DNA from: Mesostigma viride
Taxonomy: Eukaryota > Streptophyta > Mesostigmatophyceae > Mesostigmatales > Mesostigmataceae
Length of the DNA stretch: 62,000 bases
Assembly: GCA_009746045.1 (NCBI GenBank)
Contig: RPFO01000950.1
Span: 1 to 62,000 of the forward strand
Direction of reading: 5' to 3'
Shown here: piece after piece, positions 33,475 to 43,386 of the stretch
How the letters are laid out: every line of letters begins with the position of its first letter
How positions within the stretch are numbered: the first letter of the stretch is position 1
Notes under the pieces: generated by a model
Seen by the model: the letters and a program-made list of their open reading frames with translations, nothing else
The model's database searches: none
Told to the model about the DNA's origin: nothing
Position numbers and translations under genes: made by a program

Positions 33475-34374
33475 ATGGCTTCCTCCGCCCGTTTCCTGTC
33501 TTGCAACAAGTGCAACCGGGCGTTCCCCGAGTCCCATTTCGTGTCCGCCCGCTTGGCGAACGGGTTCACGCTGGCGTGCCTTTCTTGCCGCGAAACTCAG
33601 AACAAGCAGGCCCGCCTTCGCAAGGCCCGCGCGAAGGAGATGCAGCAGGACGAGGAGGAGGACTACGAGAACGTGCCCTCCTTCAGCTACAGCTCCTCTG
33701 AGGGCGTCTCCTCCGAGATTTCCTCAACTTCCTCTGGTGTGGCCGCTGCCTCCGCTGACGCCGTTTCCGAGTCGTCTTCTGACGCTGAGTCGGAGCCGGA
33801 TCGGCTCCCTTCTCCTCGCACTCCGTGCGCCCCTTGCATGCCGGCTCCTTTCCGCCGCTGCCTTCGCGTGAAGGGCAAGAACCCGCACCTGCGCCCTCAC
33901 GACGGGATGGGCGCTCGCGTGAAGGACAGCTCTCGCCGCGAGTTGCGCGGCTGCCGTCGCCGTCTGTCTCCCTACTTCCGCGGTTCTCCTCCCAAGTCTT
34001 CGGAGGCGCACGTGCAGGACGACGAGGTGCTCGGTTGGGGCGCCTTCGAGGGCCCCGTGAAGGATCTTTTGAGCGAGTCCCGCATCCAGCGCAGCGACCG
34101 CGAGATCCGCGAGGCGATCGATCTGATGGCCGCCGAGGAGGAGAAGTGTCTCGCTCCCGCCCCGGCTCCTTGCGCTCTGGAGGAGGAGGAGGACGTGTTT
34201 TCGGCGATGGGCCCCTTCCGCGTGGAGGACATGGACCTGGACCTGGACTTGGAGCGTCTGGGCGAGGACCTTTTCTGCGACTTCCGTTTGGGCGCTCTTT
34301 CCTTGGAGGACATTGCTGGGCTCGAGAAGGTGGAGAAGGAGCGTTGGTTCCTCCCCTTCGAGCTGAAGAATTGA
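33475..34374 (+). CDS. Zinc-ribbon protein with acidic C-terminus, 299 aa
   Basis: ATG 33475 (ctggctATGGC) is preferred; the earlier 28 codons are promoter sequence. Residues 8-38: CNKCNRAFPESHF ... LACLSCRE, a C-x2-C-x(n)-C-x2-C module with an internal F, as in the genes at 36,237 and 45,343. Then Ser/Glu-rich linker, a Cys/Pro/Arg-rich middle and an acidic, Leu/Asp-rich end (MDLDLDLERLGEDLF) reminiscent of an activation domain. Possible transcriptional regulator. Confidence 0.55.
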   Translation: MASSARFLSCNKCNRAFPESHFVSARLANGFTLACLSCRETQNKQARLRKARAKEMQQDEEEDYENVPSFSYSSSEGVSSEISSTSSGVAAASADAVSESSSDAESEPDRLPSPRTPCAPCMPAPFRRCLRVKGKNPHLRPHDGMGARVKDSSRRELRGCRRRLSPYFRGSPPKSSEAHVQDDEVLGWGAFEGPVKDLLSESRIQRSDREIREAIDLMAAEEEKCLAPAPAPCALEEEEDVFSAMGPFRVEDMDLDLDLERLGEDLFCDFRLGALSLEDIAGLEKVEKERWFLPFELKN

Positions 34375-34543
34375 AGTCCTCGGGCCGTTGTTTTGCCCTT
34401 TCCACGGGGCTTGCTTGCCCCCATGTATGATAATAAAGTACATTTCCTCCCATTTGATTGGCTCCAACTCATGTGCACTAGGTAGTTCCGCGGCCTCGCG
34501 TATCTGTACTAGGAACTTGCTACACCCACCAAATCCGAGCGAT

Positions 34544-35050
34544 CCGATTGGCTGCTAGTAGACGTACTTGGAGTATCTACCAGTAGGGATAGCATCACCA
34601 GCATCACCAGTTTGACTCATTTCACACGGGAATGGTGATGGTGACGCTGGTGATGCTGATTTTTACGTTTCGGAAATAGTGGAGACCATTTTATTCTATG
34701 GGAAAGTTGCACTCAATTTTATGGTCAGCGATGGAGTATAAATTATATGACCGTTGCATTCAAAATTTTATGGTCAGCGATGGAGTATAATTTATATGAC
34801 CGTTGCATTCAAAATTTTATGGTCAGCGACAGAATATTAATTCTGGCATATGTCATCACGAAATGGAATTGGATTGAAATATGATACACTTCTCCCATAG
34901 AATAAAATGGTCTCCACTATTTCCGAAACGCAAAAATCAGCATCACCAGCGTCACCATCACCATTCCCGTGTAAAACCCTGAACAATGGTGATGCTGGTG
35001 ATGCTATCCCTACTGGATAATACTTCAAGTATCTAAACAACGTCCAATCA
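34544..35050. mobile_element. MITE-like element with about 150-170 bp terminal inverted repeats
   Basis: Left arm about 34,544-34,712, right arm about 34,885-35,050. Shared pieces include ccagtagggatagcatcacc, acacgggaatggtgatggtg and ggaaatagtggagaccattt in inverted order, with small indels. Between them lie three copies of a 46-bp unit (tttatggtcagcgatggagt). No coding capacity. Typical of a non-autonomous DNA transposon or a folded-back intergenic repeat. Confidence 0.7.
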
Positions 35051-35081
35051 GAATACGCCATTAAAACCTCTTGCCCCATGG

Positions 35082-35743
35082 CTAGGAGATGCTAGCAGAT
35101 GTCTTGTCAGTAGCAACCACTGGGAACGCTGCAACTGTCCTTTTACGCTGCGGCTTCTCAAGGACTTGGCGTTCTTCAGCGGACTTGCGCAGCCGCATCT
35201 TTCGTTTCAGGACCTCCTGTTCTGACCGCGGCGGCCTCGTCCGTTTCCAAGCGGGGTAGACGTTCCTGTAGTGCAGTTTCTTTAACGTCTCCTGCAGCGA
35301 CTGCGAAGGGCCCCGCTCGGTGTACATGTGATCGATGTACCACTCTTTGCCGTAGGTTTCCCACGCCATCCCCCCTCGAACCGGTCCTCCAAGTGGCGGA
35401 TCAAGCCCGGCATGTCGATCCCCAGCGCATCTCGCACCTCGTCCCTGCTGAAAACGCCGAGTCGTTTGGTGGCGCACAGAAAAAGGTGCTCGAAGACGAC
35501 TGTCTCGGGATTGCACACGATGCATTCGTCTCTGTGAACTTTGGGGTGTAGCTCGCAACCCTCGATGGCGCACTCGGAACAAGGTGTGGCGAATCCGTGG
35601 GGGCACGCGTCTTTACGGATATACTCGCACTGGCCGATGCCGCAAACTTTGCAAGCGTACTTGGCCTCGTGGTCACACACGTATTTCGATGTTTGAGCCC
35701 AGGAGCTCCCCCACTCGGGGTTACTCTTCCTCGAGGAAGCCAT
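35082..35743 (-). pseudogene. Zinc/HNH-type protein with one-base frameshift
   Basis: ATG 35743 follows a (GA)n tract. N-terminal half has many Cys/His: CKVCGIGQCEYIRKDACPHG, CSECAIEGCELH, DECIVCNPE. Then LIRHLEDRFEGG and, in another frame, WETYGKEWYIDHMY, which together match the R-H-L-x-x-x-F...G-M-x-W-x-x-Y-G-x-x-W-x-I-D-H-I core of giant virus HNH-like nucleases (catalytic His retained, W-Y-I-D-H). The frames join if one base is missing in the C6 run 35,370-35,375. A basic C-terminus follows. About 220 residues if continuous. Confidence 0.55.
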
Positions 35744-36236
35744 GGCGTCTCTCTCTCTCTCTCTCTCTCTCTCTGCCCCTCCCCTTTCACGCCCGGAGAA
35801 AGGGATTCGAAAGCCTTCCAGAAACGCCTCTACTGGTCGTATCCGCCAATAGAAACGCGAGGAACGCGACCCCGTGAGTCGCCACGCGGAACCTCCTAGA
35901 AACGCGCGCCGACAGCGGGTCGTTCGGACCGGTGCCGTGAGTCACCGTGCACGCGCCGCGCCGGCCCGTGAGTCAGCACGCGGAACTGGGCTAGAGTTTC
36001 TAGAAGCGCCGCGCCGGACGCGGCCTTTCCGGTCCCGTGAGTCAGCACGCGGAACCGGGCCGGAGTTTCTAGAAGCGCCGCGCCGGACGCGGCCCACCCG
36101 TGGATGGACCAATCCCGTGCGTCCGCCGCCACCCGTGGAAAATCACAAAGACTGTGGCCAGCCACGGGGAAGCCATCTCACGCAAGACCAACCACCAAGC
36201 CAGAAACCAAACGCCTTCTCTTTTCACGACATAGCC
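35744..36236. promoter_or_regulatory. Bidirectional promoter region with (CT)n tract and four heat-shock-element-like sites
   Basis: A (CT)n run at 35,747-35,774 sits next to the minus-strand start. TTC-nn-GAA sites are at 35,816, 35,998 and 36,067, and tcctagaaa at 35,893. The last two lie in a tandem duplication of about 70 bp (gtgagtcagcacgcggaac ... gccgcgccggacgcgg). No start codon in frame with neighbours inside the region apart from the two genes. Confidence 0.5.
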
Positions 36237-37360
36237 ATGGCCATCACCACGCGCTCCATGGCCTCCATGCGCAGGCGCTCCTCGCGCAAGCCGGTGCCAA
36301 AGCTGCGAGACGGATTCGTGCAGTTCATGGTGGGCGCCCACCTGGCCAGGAAGCAAGCGCCCCTCCGCAAGCGCAAAGCCGTCAAGGGATGCCGCCTCCG
36401 CTGCTGCGACCCCAACGCCGTCCTCTGCCCCCCTCGCCTTGCGCTGTCGACGACGAGCCGGAGGTGCGCGAGTACGGCATCACCGACCTGGTCCCCGACC
36501 CTGACGAGTCCGTGGCCCCCTTCGACTACGAGCAGGCCGTCAGAGACCACTACCCCTGCGACAAGTGCCACCAAAAGGGCCCGGACAGCATCTTGATGCG
36601 ACACAACCCCAGGAACAAGATGGGCTCCATGGACGACATCCTCTGCGAGGAGTGCCTCGTCTCCTGCATCAGCATCATCATGGACGAGGGCAGGGACTCC
36701 GAGTACCGCAAGAAGTACATGTCCCAGTGGATCAGGGTGCCCGTGCCCAAGCCGGAAACCAGCCGCCCGCTCGTCCCGCTGGAACAAGGGGGGCAGTACA
36801 GGTGCCGCGAGTGCAAGACCATGCCAAACAAGGTCGCCTTCCGCGTCCTGCACAAGGAGGGGGACACCGAGCCAGGGATCTACTGCGAGCCCTGCGTCAA
36901 CAGGCAGGTCGTGGCCATCATGCGCAAAGGAAACCACCAGGACTTCGGCCCCATGGTCGCCAGCTGCGAGGACGTCCTGCGCCGCTTCAAGCTGGACGAG
37001 GACTTGGCGCGCATCTGCTCCTCCCTCGCCCCCTCCTACAACTTCCCCTACTACGACCAGTGGCCGCCCGCGAGGTGCGAGAGCTGCAAGCGCGAGTTCG
37101 AGCACCACGCCATGTCCGCCTACATGATGTACATCCCTCAGGAGGGCACCATGGGCGTGGCCTGCCACTTCTGCGCCAGGAACGTGCAGAGGAAGGCCCT
37201 CATCAAGTTCGACGGATACAGCTGGGACAACCGCTTCAAGGCGTGGTACCAGGACGGAGAAAACAACAAGCTATCCGGGCACGTAGCGCCCCTCACGGAC
37301 ATCACCACCCTCCTGGGCGTGCACGCCATCGGCGCCCCTGTGCCGGTCGACTACGATTAA
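36237..37360 (+). pseudogene. Protein with three zinc-ribbon modules, one-base frameshift
   Basis: ATG 36237 (catagccATGG). N-terminus is basic (SMRRRSSRKPVPKLRD). Near codon 65 the frame changes at the C6 run 36,428-36,433; the second frame, with DDEPEVREYGITDLVPDPDE, continues to 37,360. Three paired C-x2-C modules: CDKCHQKGPD ... CEECLVSC, CRECKTMPNK ... CEPCVNR, CESCKREFEH ... CHFCARN, each about 30-40 residues. Continuous length would be about 374. Related to 33,475 and 45,343. Protein or nucleic-acid binding; a Stc1-like fold is a guess. Confidence 0.55.
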
Positions 37361-37611
37361 ACAGCCTCATTGTATCAGTAGCCACAAGTGCACACCTAGC
37401 CCAGCCCTCATCAATAGACAAGTCTCTGCCTGTAAATTATTAACTTGTAATGAAAAAACAATTCGTGCATGCCCACATCTCATGCAGTGCCACGGGACTT
37501 AGAAAAATCCCGTGGCACACAAAAGATAGGGGGGAACATGGGGTCACCCTCGCGGAGCGTAGTAAGGGCCCGCAGGTGTGTTGACACGGGAAAATGGGGT
37601 TTACCCCCTTA
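37361..37611. terminator. Intergenic 3' region with hairpin (37,487-37,518)
   Basis: Contains the perfect stem gtgccacggga / tcccgtggcac with a 10-base loop downstream of the zinc-ribbon gene. Similar cccgtgggac palindromic words recur at 39,345-39,420 and in the mirror copy, suggesting a 3'-end or processing signal of this genome segment. Confidence 0.4.
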
Positions 37612-37861
37612 CTACAAAAACCCAAGGTGACCCCAAGGGTGGGCACCTGGGACACATGGATCCACGGGAAAATCATCACAAGTGGCCAGGGTGTGACAGT
37701 AGCCAGCATAACATCACAATCCCGTGGGGGTGCATGGACATGTGTGCAATCCATCCATTATTATTCATAATAAAATCCAAGTACACATTGTGATGCCATG
37801 AAATGACTCAGATGCAAACAGTGTCCATTGCTTTATTCATTTATTCAAAAACAGCTGTCCT

Positions 37862-38882
37862 TCATGAACTGTCAAGCACCAAATGTCTACGTCTTCTTCT
37901 CTGGGCGGCCTGGGCGGCCTGGGCGGCCATGCTCTCTGCGATTTGAGCGGTGTGAACCCCATAGTCGCCATGTGGTTCAACATCCTCTGCAGGGTGTCTA
38001 GTCCAGCAGCAACTTGAGCGTTACTAGGGACAGGCTTGCTCCCTGAACCCTGCCCAGCTGCTGGCTTCTCCTGCCCAGCTGCTGGCTCCTCCCAGCTGCT
38101 GGCTTCTCCTCCTCGCTGGCGGGTGCAGTCTTCTTTCCAGCACTGGGTGCAGGCTTCTCCTCAGCACCGGCTGCAGTCTTCTGGGAAGGGACGGGGGTCT
38201 TCTTGATAGCGAATGACCTGTCCGCCGGGCTCGGCGTGATCTTTGTTAGCTTTACGCGTCGTCCCACCGGGGGGACTTCATTGCCCTCTTGAGGAGGGAG
38301 TGGATCCCTCCTCCTTCTTTACCACAACCTCCCATTGCATGGGAGGGGCTTCCTCGCCCACATCGACCACCTCCTGTCCCTGGAGACACTCCTCATGCCG
38401 GACGTGCTCACGCCATGAATCACGCGCCATCTTGGCCGTCACCTTGTTGCCATTGCCGTTTCCAGGGCTCCCTCTGAAATTCTTGAGGAAATCGCGCATG
38501 CGCGCGTCATACTGAATATCGATTTTAGACATAGGGAGCCATGCCTGTGTCGCATCTGAAAACATGGTCTTGACGTGAAGCGAGCCTGCTTCGAACTTGA
38601 CTCCAGTAAACCTGTCGATTTTGCCATCGTCGAACTGCGTCTGAACACGCTCCTCCTCCTCGTCATCCTCATCTGATGACGAGGAGGAGGAGACGATGTC
38701 GGCATTTGCCGCCCCCCCTGGATGGCCTTGGCCCTAGTGTTTCTCTTCGAAATGTCGTCTACTGTCTCCTGGAGTATATCTCCTACAGCGTGAAATAGAG
38801 CGGCGATCGGCAGCCGCTTCGCCTGCCTCACGTTATCCTTCATAATATCGCTATCCTTCATCGCACCTGGGCTATCGTTCAT
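37862..38882 (-). pseudogene. Outer-arm gene, left copy: Ala/Gln-tailed protein, several frameshifts
   Basis: ATG 38882 (MNDSPGAMKDSD). Frame shifts at the G7 run near 38,720, at ctcaagaggg near 38,290 (one base fewer than the right copy), and again near 38,030. The stop of the right copy is also changed (cgtagac), giving an extended end. The right copy, 47,044-48,049, is better preserved from 47,230 on. Several lesions make this copy likely non-functional, unless many are base-calling errors. Confidence 0.55.
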
Positions 38883-39424
38883 CGTGTCACTTCTCTTCTC
38901 GTTGCTTGATCAATTAATTAATTGCACGCATGCACGCCGCCTTTGATTCATTTTGTATATGTTTACCACCCCCAAAATTCGACAATTTGCCAAGTGGGCC
39001 GCCAGCCACCCCCTTACAATTCGTTCCAAGTTCAGAATGTACATTATATACGATTCTGATGCGTGATACTGCATTCGTACGGTGCAAGTACCATATTCTG
39101 GCGTCGTACGGTGCAGTATAGGCGCGGGTCTGAATTCGGCGGTCCCGGACTTGAGAAAATTGCCTAAGTCCCAAACACTAAGGCGTATGGGCCTGCTACC
39201 TAAGTGCACAGGCCAAAGTACTTGTCCAAATTGTAATTAAATTATATATCCATGCAAGGCTTGATAAGCACATTGTTCGTGAATGTTTGCATGCAAAAAC
39301 TTTTATTATTTCAATAAAATCATGAGTAAATATATGAAAATGCACAAGGTCCCACGGGACTTGCCCTATACTGACTACCATGCGTGCTAGTGTACATCAC
39401 AAATGACAAAGTCCTAGGGACTTG
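38883..39424. other. Non-coding intergenic region (mirrored at 46,500-47,043)
   Basis: AT-rich flanks with aataaa-type 3' signals for both convergent or tandem genes and two copies of the word tcgtacggtgca. No credible gene; short frames here are mirrored with changes in the right arm. Confidence 0.5.
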
Positions 39425-40552
39425 TCTCTAGTCCCCCTTCATGGAGCAGGGCCTCATGGAGGGGTTGGAGCCAGACGGGCCAGCTCGAAAACGCTGGGAG
39501 GGGTTGGCACCACGGAAGACCTTCTCCTTCTTCACGACTGGCTCCTCAGAGGTGGGGGGGGAGTCAGCAGGGCGCTTTCCCTTGAGGAAGTCGCTCTTGG
39601 GGACCTCCACAACGTCGTCATCGTCATCCTCCACCTCGATGACCTTGGGGGCCATCTTGGAAGGCGTGGTCTTCACCCTCCTGCAGGTGGGCTGGGCTCC
39701 TCCTCCTCCTCCTCCTCCTCCTCCTTGACCACAGCCTCCTGGGGCTGCTGCTCCTGCTCCTCCTCCTCCTCCTCGGGATCCCGCTCGAACTGGTACCACG
39801 GGTCCTCCGCGTCGTCCAACGGCTCCTCGTCGTCCTCGTCCTTCTCAGACTCGAGGGCCCCCCCTCAGCGTCAGACTCGTCCTGGATTTCCTGGAGGCGC
39901 CTGCGTGCCTCCTCCTGGATCGCCTTCCTCCTCTCGTCCCTGTCCGCCTTCCTCACTTGCCACTTGAGTGGCATGTTGTAGCGAGGGTCGGACTCGCAGG
40001 GGTCCACGGGCCTGGGGATGTTCGGAGCAGTGAAGACGTTCTCCTCCTTGGAGAAGAAGCAATTGACGCAGAGCTCGCGCTTCCAGTTGGCGTTGGGGAA
40101 GAAAGCCCACGGAGCGGTCTCATCCCCGCACTCTGGGCACTCGGGGGGAAAATCGGCTTGTGGTCGATCTCGTTGTTCTGCAAAGTGGGGCGGGCAGCAC
40201 AAAAAATGACAAGGGGCAGTGCGTCTTGTTAGAATCCACAGGAGGAGTGCAAAAATGCAGCCAAAGTCAGCAAAAAACGCAAGGAAAAGAAGTTTACCTC
40301 GAGCATGTGCTCGCAGAGGATGCATTCCGTGTGGTAGCCACCGATATCCTCGGGGACCTTGCGAAACTTGTCAATGGGGAGCAAGGTATTGCAACAAATG
40401 CAAATGGACAGCACTTCTGCGACTGGCTTGTTTTCCTTGTTCCTTTTTGCGAGAGCTGCGTCAAAAGCGTCGTGGAGCTTGTCTGTCATATCGTGGACTT
40501 TGACTCCATTGCCTGGGTAAGCGCGGACTGGGAAACGCTTAGTGCGGGCCAT
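39425..40552 (-). pseudogene. Zinc-ribbon/acidic protein, left-arm copy, broken
   Basis: Mirror of 45,343-46,499. Exon 1 (40,298-40,552) and the intron are intact. Exon 2 has the shared missing base in the C6 run 40,143-40,148, plus two changes not in the right copy: one base fewer near 39,860 (a seven-C run) and a deletion of about a dozen bases near 39,690 that also shortens the Glu repeat. The product would be truncated or chimeric. Right copy described separately. Confidence 0.6.
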
Positions 40553-40794
40553 TGTGTTTTGGTGCTAAGGGGTTGGTTTTGCTGAGAGCTTTTTGGCTAT
40601 GGCGGTTTGGCTTGCAGAATGCCCTTGGATGCAAAGGGGGAAGTGTTTTATACCTTCCCCGTGGATGACGCATGGGACTTGTGAAAAATCCTGTGGTCGC
40701 CGCTGTGACAGGCTGGTAACGGCAAAACGGCCGTGGAAATCCACGCGGTGAAGGCCGCGGGCCGCGTGAATCCGCGGGAAATCTGATACGAAAC

Positions 40795-40975
40795 CGCCTT
40801 TCCCGCGTCACGCCACGCTGGACTGGCATGTAACCGCCGTTTCCCGCGGCACTCCACGCTGGACAAGTTCAGAAAACCGCCGTTTCCCGCGTCACGCCAC
40901 GCTGGCCTGGCATGTAACCGCCGTTTCCCGCGGCACGCCACGCTGGACCGGCACGTAACGGCCGTTTCCCGCGGC
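40795..40975. promoter_or_regulatory. Five tttcccgc sites at 41-43 bp spacing (E2F-like array), left arm
   Basis: tttcccgc occurs at 40,798, 40,839, 40,882, 40,923 and 40,964 within a 41-43 bp tandem unit (ccacgctgg ... aaccgccgtttcccgcg). It sits between the divergent zinc-ribbon gene and RING-TRAF gene, about 250 and 310 bases from their starts. The string matches the E2F consensus TTTSSCGC. The 733-base gap 40,553-41,285 otherwise holds TATA-like tttataccttcccc at 40,648. Confidence 0.6.
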
Positions 40976-41285
40976 ACGCCACGCTAAAATCGTGAAGTAA
41001 CCGCCACGCCAACTTGTCAGTCCCGAGCCGCGGCACGAGAAAACGGAGATCCCGAGATCTTCCAGCGGATTTTTTTGGCGTGATTCCATGTACGGCGTGC
41101 TGTCTCACGGGAAATCTCCTGCAAAACGCCTGTTCAGGCCAATCGCACGGTCACAAATCGCCCAAAAACTTTGAGGCGGAGAAGGGTCTTCGAAGTGTAT
41201 ATGTGCCCAACCACCACGCCTCCACGAGCACTCACCACTACACACCGCCATAGCCAAGAAAGCTCACTACATCTCTCAGAACACG

Positions 41286-42508
41286 ATGCCTAGGGCTGGA
41301 TCCGCTTCTAACTCTCATGGTAGCCATGGCGTGAGGGGGGGAATGAGGCCTGTGCCTCGCCCATTTCCAAGGGAAGGAACTCGCGACAGGCCATACGACG
41401 CTGAGCAGGAGCAAGAGCCGGGTAATGTTCCTTTTCCTGTCTTTTTCCGTCTTTTCCCGTGGAGAGCTGTCGTTTGCAAGTGGTTTTGCCCCCAAAAGCT
41501 CACCCCTTGTGTGGTTTTCCGTGGCTTATAAATTTGTTTTTTTTTCAATGCTTGCGTTTTTTTTTTTTGCTTTTTTGTTTTGCTTGCAGAAGAAAGCCGT
41601 GACGCCAAACGGCTGAAGGAGATGCCTATGAGGCAGAAGGTCTCCACTCCCGCCGGCCTCCGCGAACGCTCTTGGCAGGAGAAATACGAAGGGCTGTCCT
41701 GCAACGTCAAAAACGCTGTCGTCATCAAGTTGCCGCAGTGCCCCTTCTGCCTGGCCCCCAGCAAGACGGGGAAGTACGCGAGGCTGGTCGCCCTCATCGA
41801 CCATCCCCACATCCACGAGTGCAACTGCGTGATGTGCCCCGAGTGCGTGGAGAAGATGAAGGCGTTCCATCTCACCAAGCCGAACGGCAAGACCACGAAC
41901 ATGAAGTGCCCCATGTGCAGCTGCGAAGTCCTGACGCACTACCACAAGTTCTACCAGATGGACCACGCCCTCAACGAGCTGGTGGCCTCCCTCCCCTACG
42001 GCTTCTGCGACTACGGCTGCGGATGTTCCTTCACAGGGAGGACGTCGACGAGCACTTCGCCACCTGCGAGAAGAACCGCTTCGAGTGCGGTTTCTCCGTC
42101 GACATCAAGAGGCAGGACGGCTCCAAGTCCAAGACGGGCTGTTCTTACACTGGCAGGAAGGCGGACGTGGAGGCTCACATGAAGAGGTGCGCCTACTACC
42201 ACGAGGCCTGCGCTGTGCTGGAGCTGAAGGAGAAGGCCAAGCAGGCAGATGCTGTCAAGGAGCGCCTGATGAAGGAAGGCCACGGCGCCAGGGATGACTT
42301 GAGGATGCTCCTCGGCTTCACGGCTGAGGAGATGGACGATGTAATGGAGCGGCTGGTGGTGAAGGAGCTGGACCGCGTGGGGCGGCTCCCGTGTGCCAGC
42401 TCGCTACCTGATGGAGGCCAGGCGTTCCCAACAGATAGCGAGATACAGAACGCCTCGTTCCCAGTCCTTGATGCGTCACAGGGCGCCCAGTCTGCAAGGA
42501 TAGTGTAG
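41286..42508 (+). pseudogene. RING-TRAF-type E3 ligase-like gene, left-arm copy, spliced, one-base frameshift
   Basis: Exon 1 41,286-41,421; intron 41,422-41,589 (168 nt, GTAATG ... pyrimidine run ... TTGCAG); exon 2 from 41,590. Phases agree (1 nt carried over). RING-like block: CPFCLAP ... HECNCVMCPECVEKM ... CPMCSCEVL. Then TRAF-type zinc fingers: CDYGCGCSFTG ... DEHFATCEKNRFECGF and CSYTGRKADVEAHMKRC. The frame slips once at ggg 42,036-42,038, where one base seems missing. A helical tail follows. Known: RING-TRAF (SINA/TRAF-like) proteins are ubiquitin ligases. Both arms carry the same lesion. Confidence 0.65.
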
Positions 42509-43386
42509 GTGACAGATGCCAGCATAAGATGTGCATGTTTTCAGCACTAGGCAGTTGGAGATAGGATGCCAGCATAGGATGTAGATGTTTGCCAGAATTA
42601 GGCCAGTAGATATGCGAATGCCTGCATAACACAACGATGTTTTTTTAATGACTTGGAAAAGATGTGAATGTTCTGGCCCAAACGTAAAAAATATCTAAGT
42701 GCCATAGTATATTTAAGTATCTGTAGTTAGGAACAGGCCACGTGGCAGCCACAAAGCCCGAGGGTAGCCAGCCGAATCTGTAGTACGAGATCCGACGGTT
42801 ACGGAACGGACGGGTACGGACGGGTACGGACGGGTACGGACGGGTACGGCCAGTACGGAACGGACGCGGCACGCGGAATCCCGTGGACCACCACGAGGCC
42901 CCCGTGGGTCCCGGCGGTTTTTAGGTTCCAGGGTTAGTATTACGGGCGCCCGTAATACTAACCCTGGAACCTAAAAACCGCCGGGACCCACGGGGGCCTC
43001 GTGGTGGTCCACGGGATTCCGCGTGCCGCGTCCGTTCCGTACTGGCCGTACCCGTCCGTACCCGTCCGTACCCGTCCGTACCCGTCCGTTCCGTAACCGT
43101 CGGATCTCGTACTACAGATTCGGCTGGCTACCCTCGGGCTTTGTGGCTGCCACGTGGCCTGTTCCTAACTACAGATACTTAAATATACTATGGCACTTAG
43201 ATATTTTTTACGTTTGGGCCAGAACATTCACATCTTTTCCAAGTCATTAAAAAAACATCGTTGTGTTATGCAGGCATTCGCATATCTACTGGCCTAATTC
43301 TGGCAAACATCTACATCCTATGCTGGCATCCTATCTCCAACTGCCTAGTGCTGAAAACATGCACATCTTATGCTGGCATCTGTCAC
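42509..43386. other. Palindrome centre and shared 3' region of the two RING-TRAF copies
   Basis: Fully symmetrical non-coding sequence. Innermost bases gtattacgggc/gcccgtaatac; around it a 47-bp-per-side GC-rich stretch, then a (cgggtacgga)n minisatellite at 42,810-42,850 and its mirror 43,045-43,085. Short frames in this stretch are mirrored and look meaningless. Confidence 0.7.

Noticed and set aside
33683-34478. Minus-strand frames of 168 to 256 codons opposite the 33,475 gene
   Set aside because: Arg/Pro-rich or Ser-rich shadows of a Cys-bearing plus-strand protein.
36224-37168. Minus-strand 314-codon frame
   Set aside because: Val/Ala/His-rich antisense reading of the triple zinc-ribbon gene, without motifs.
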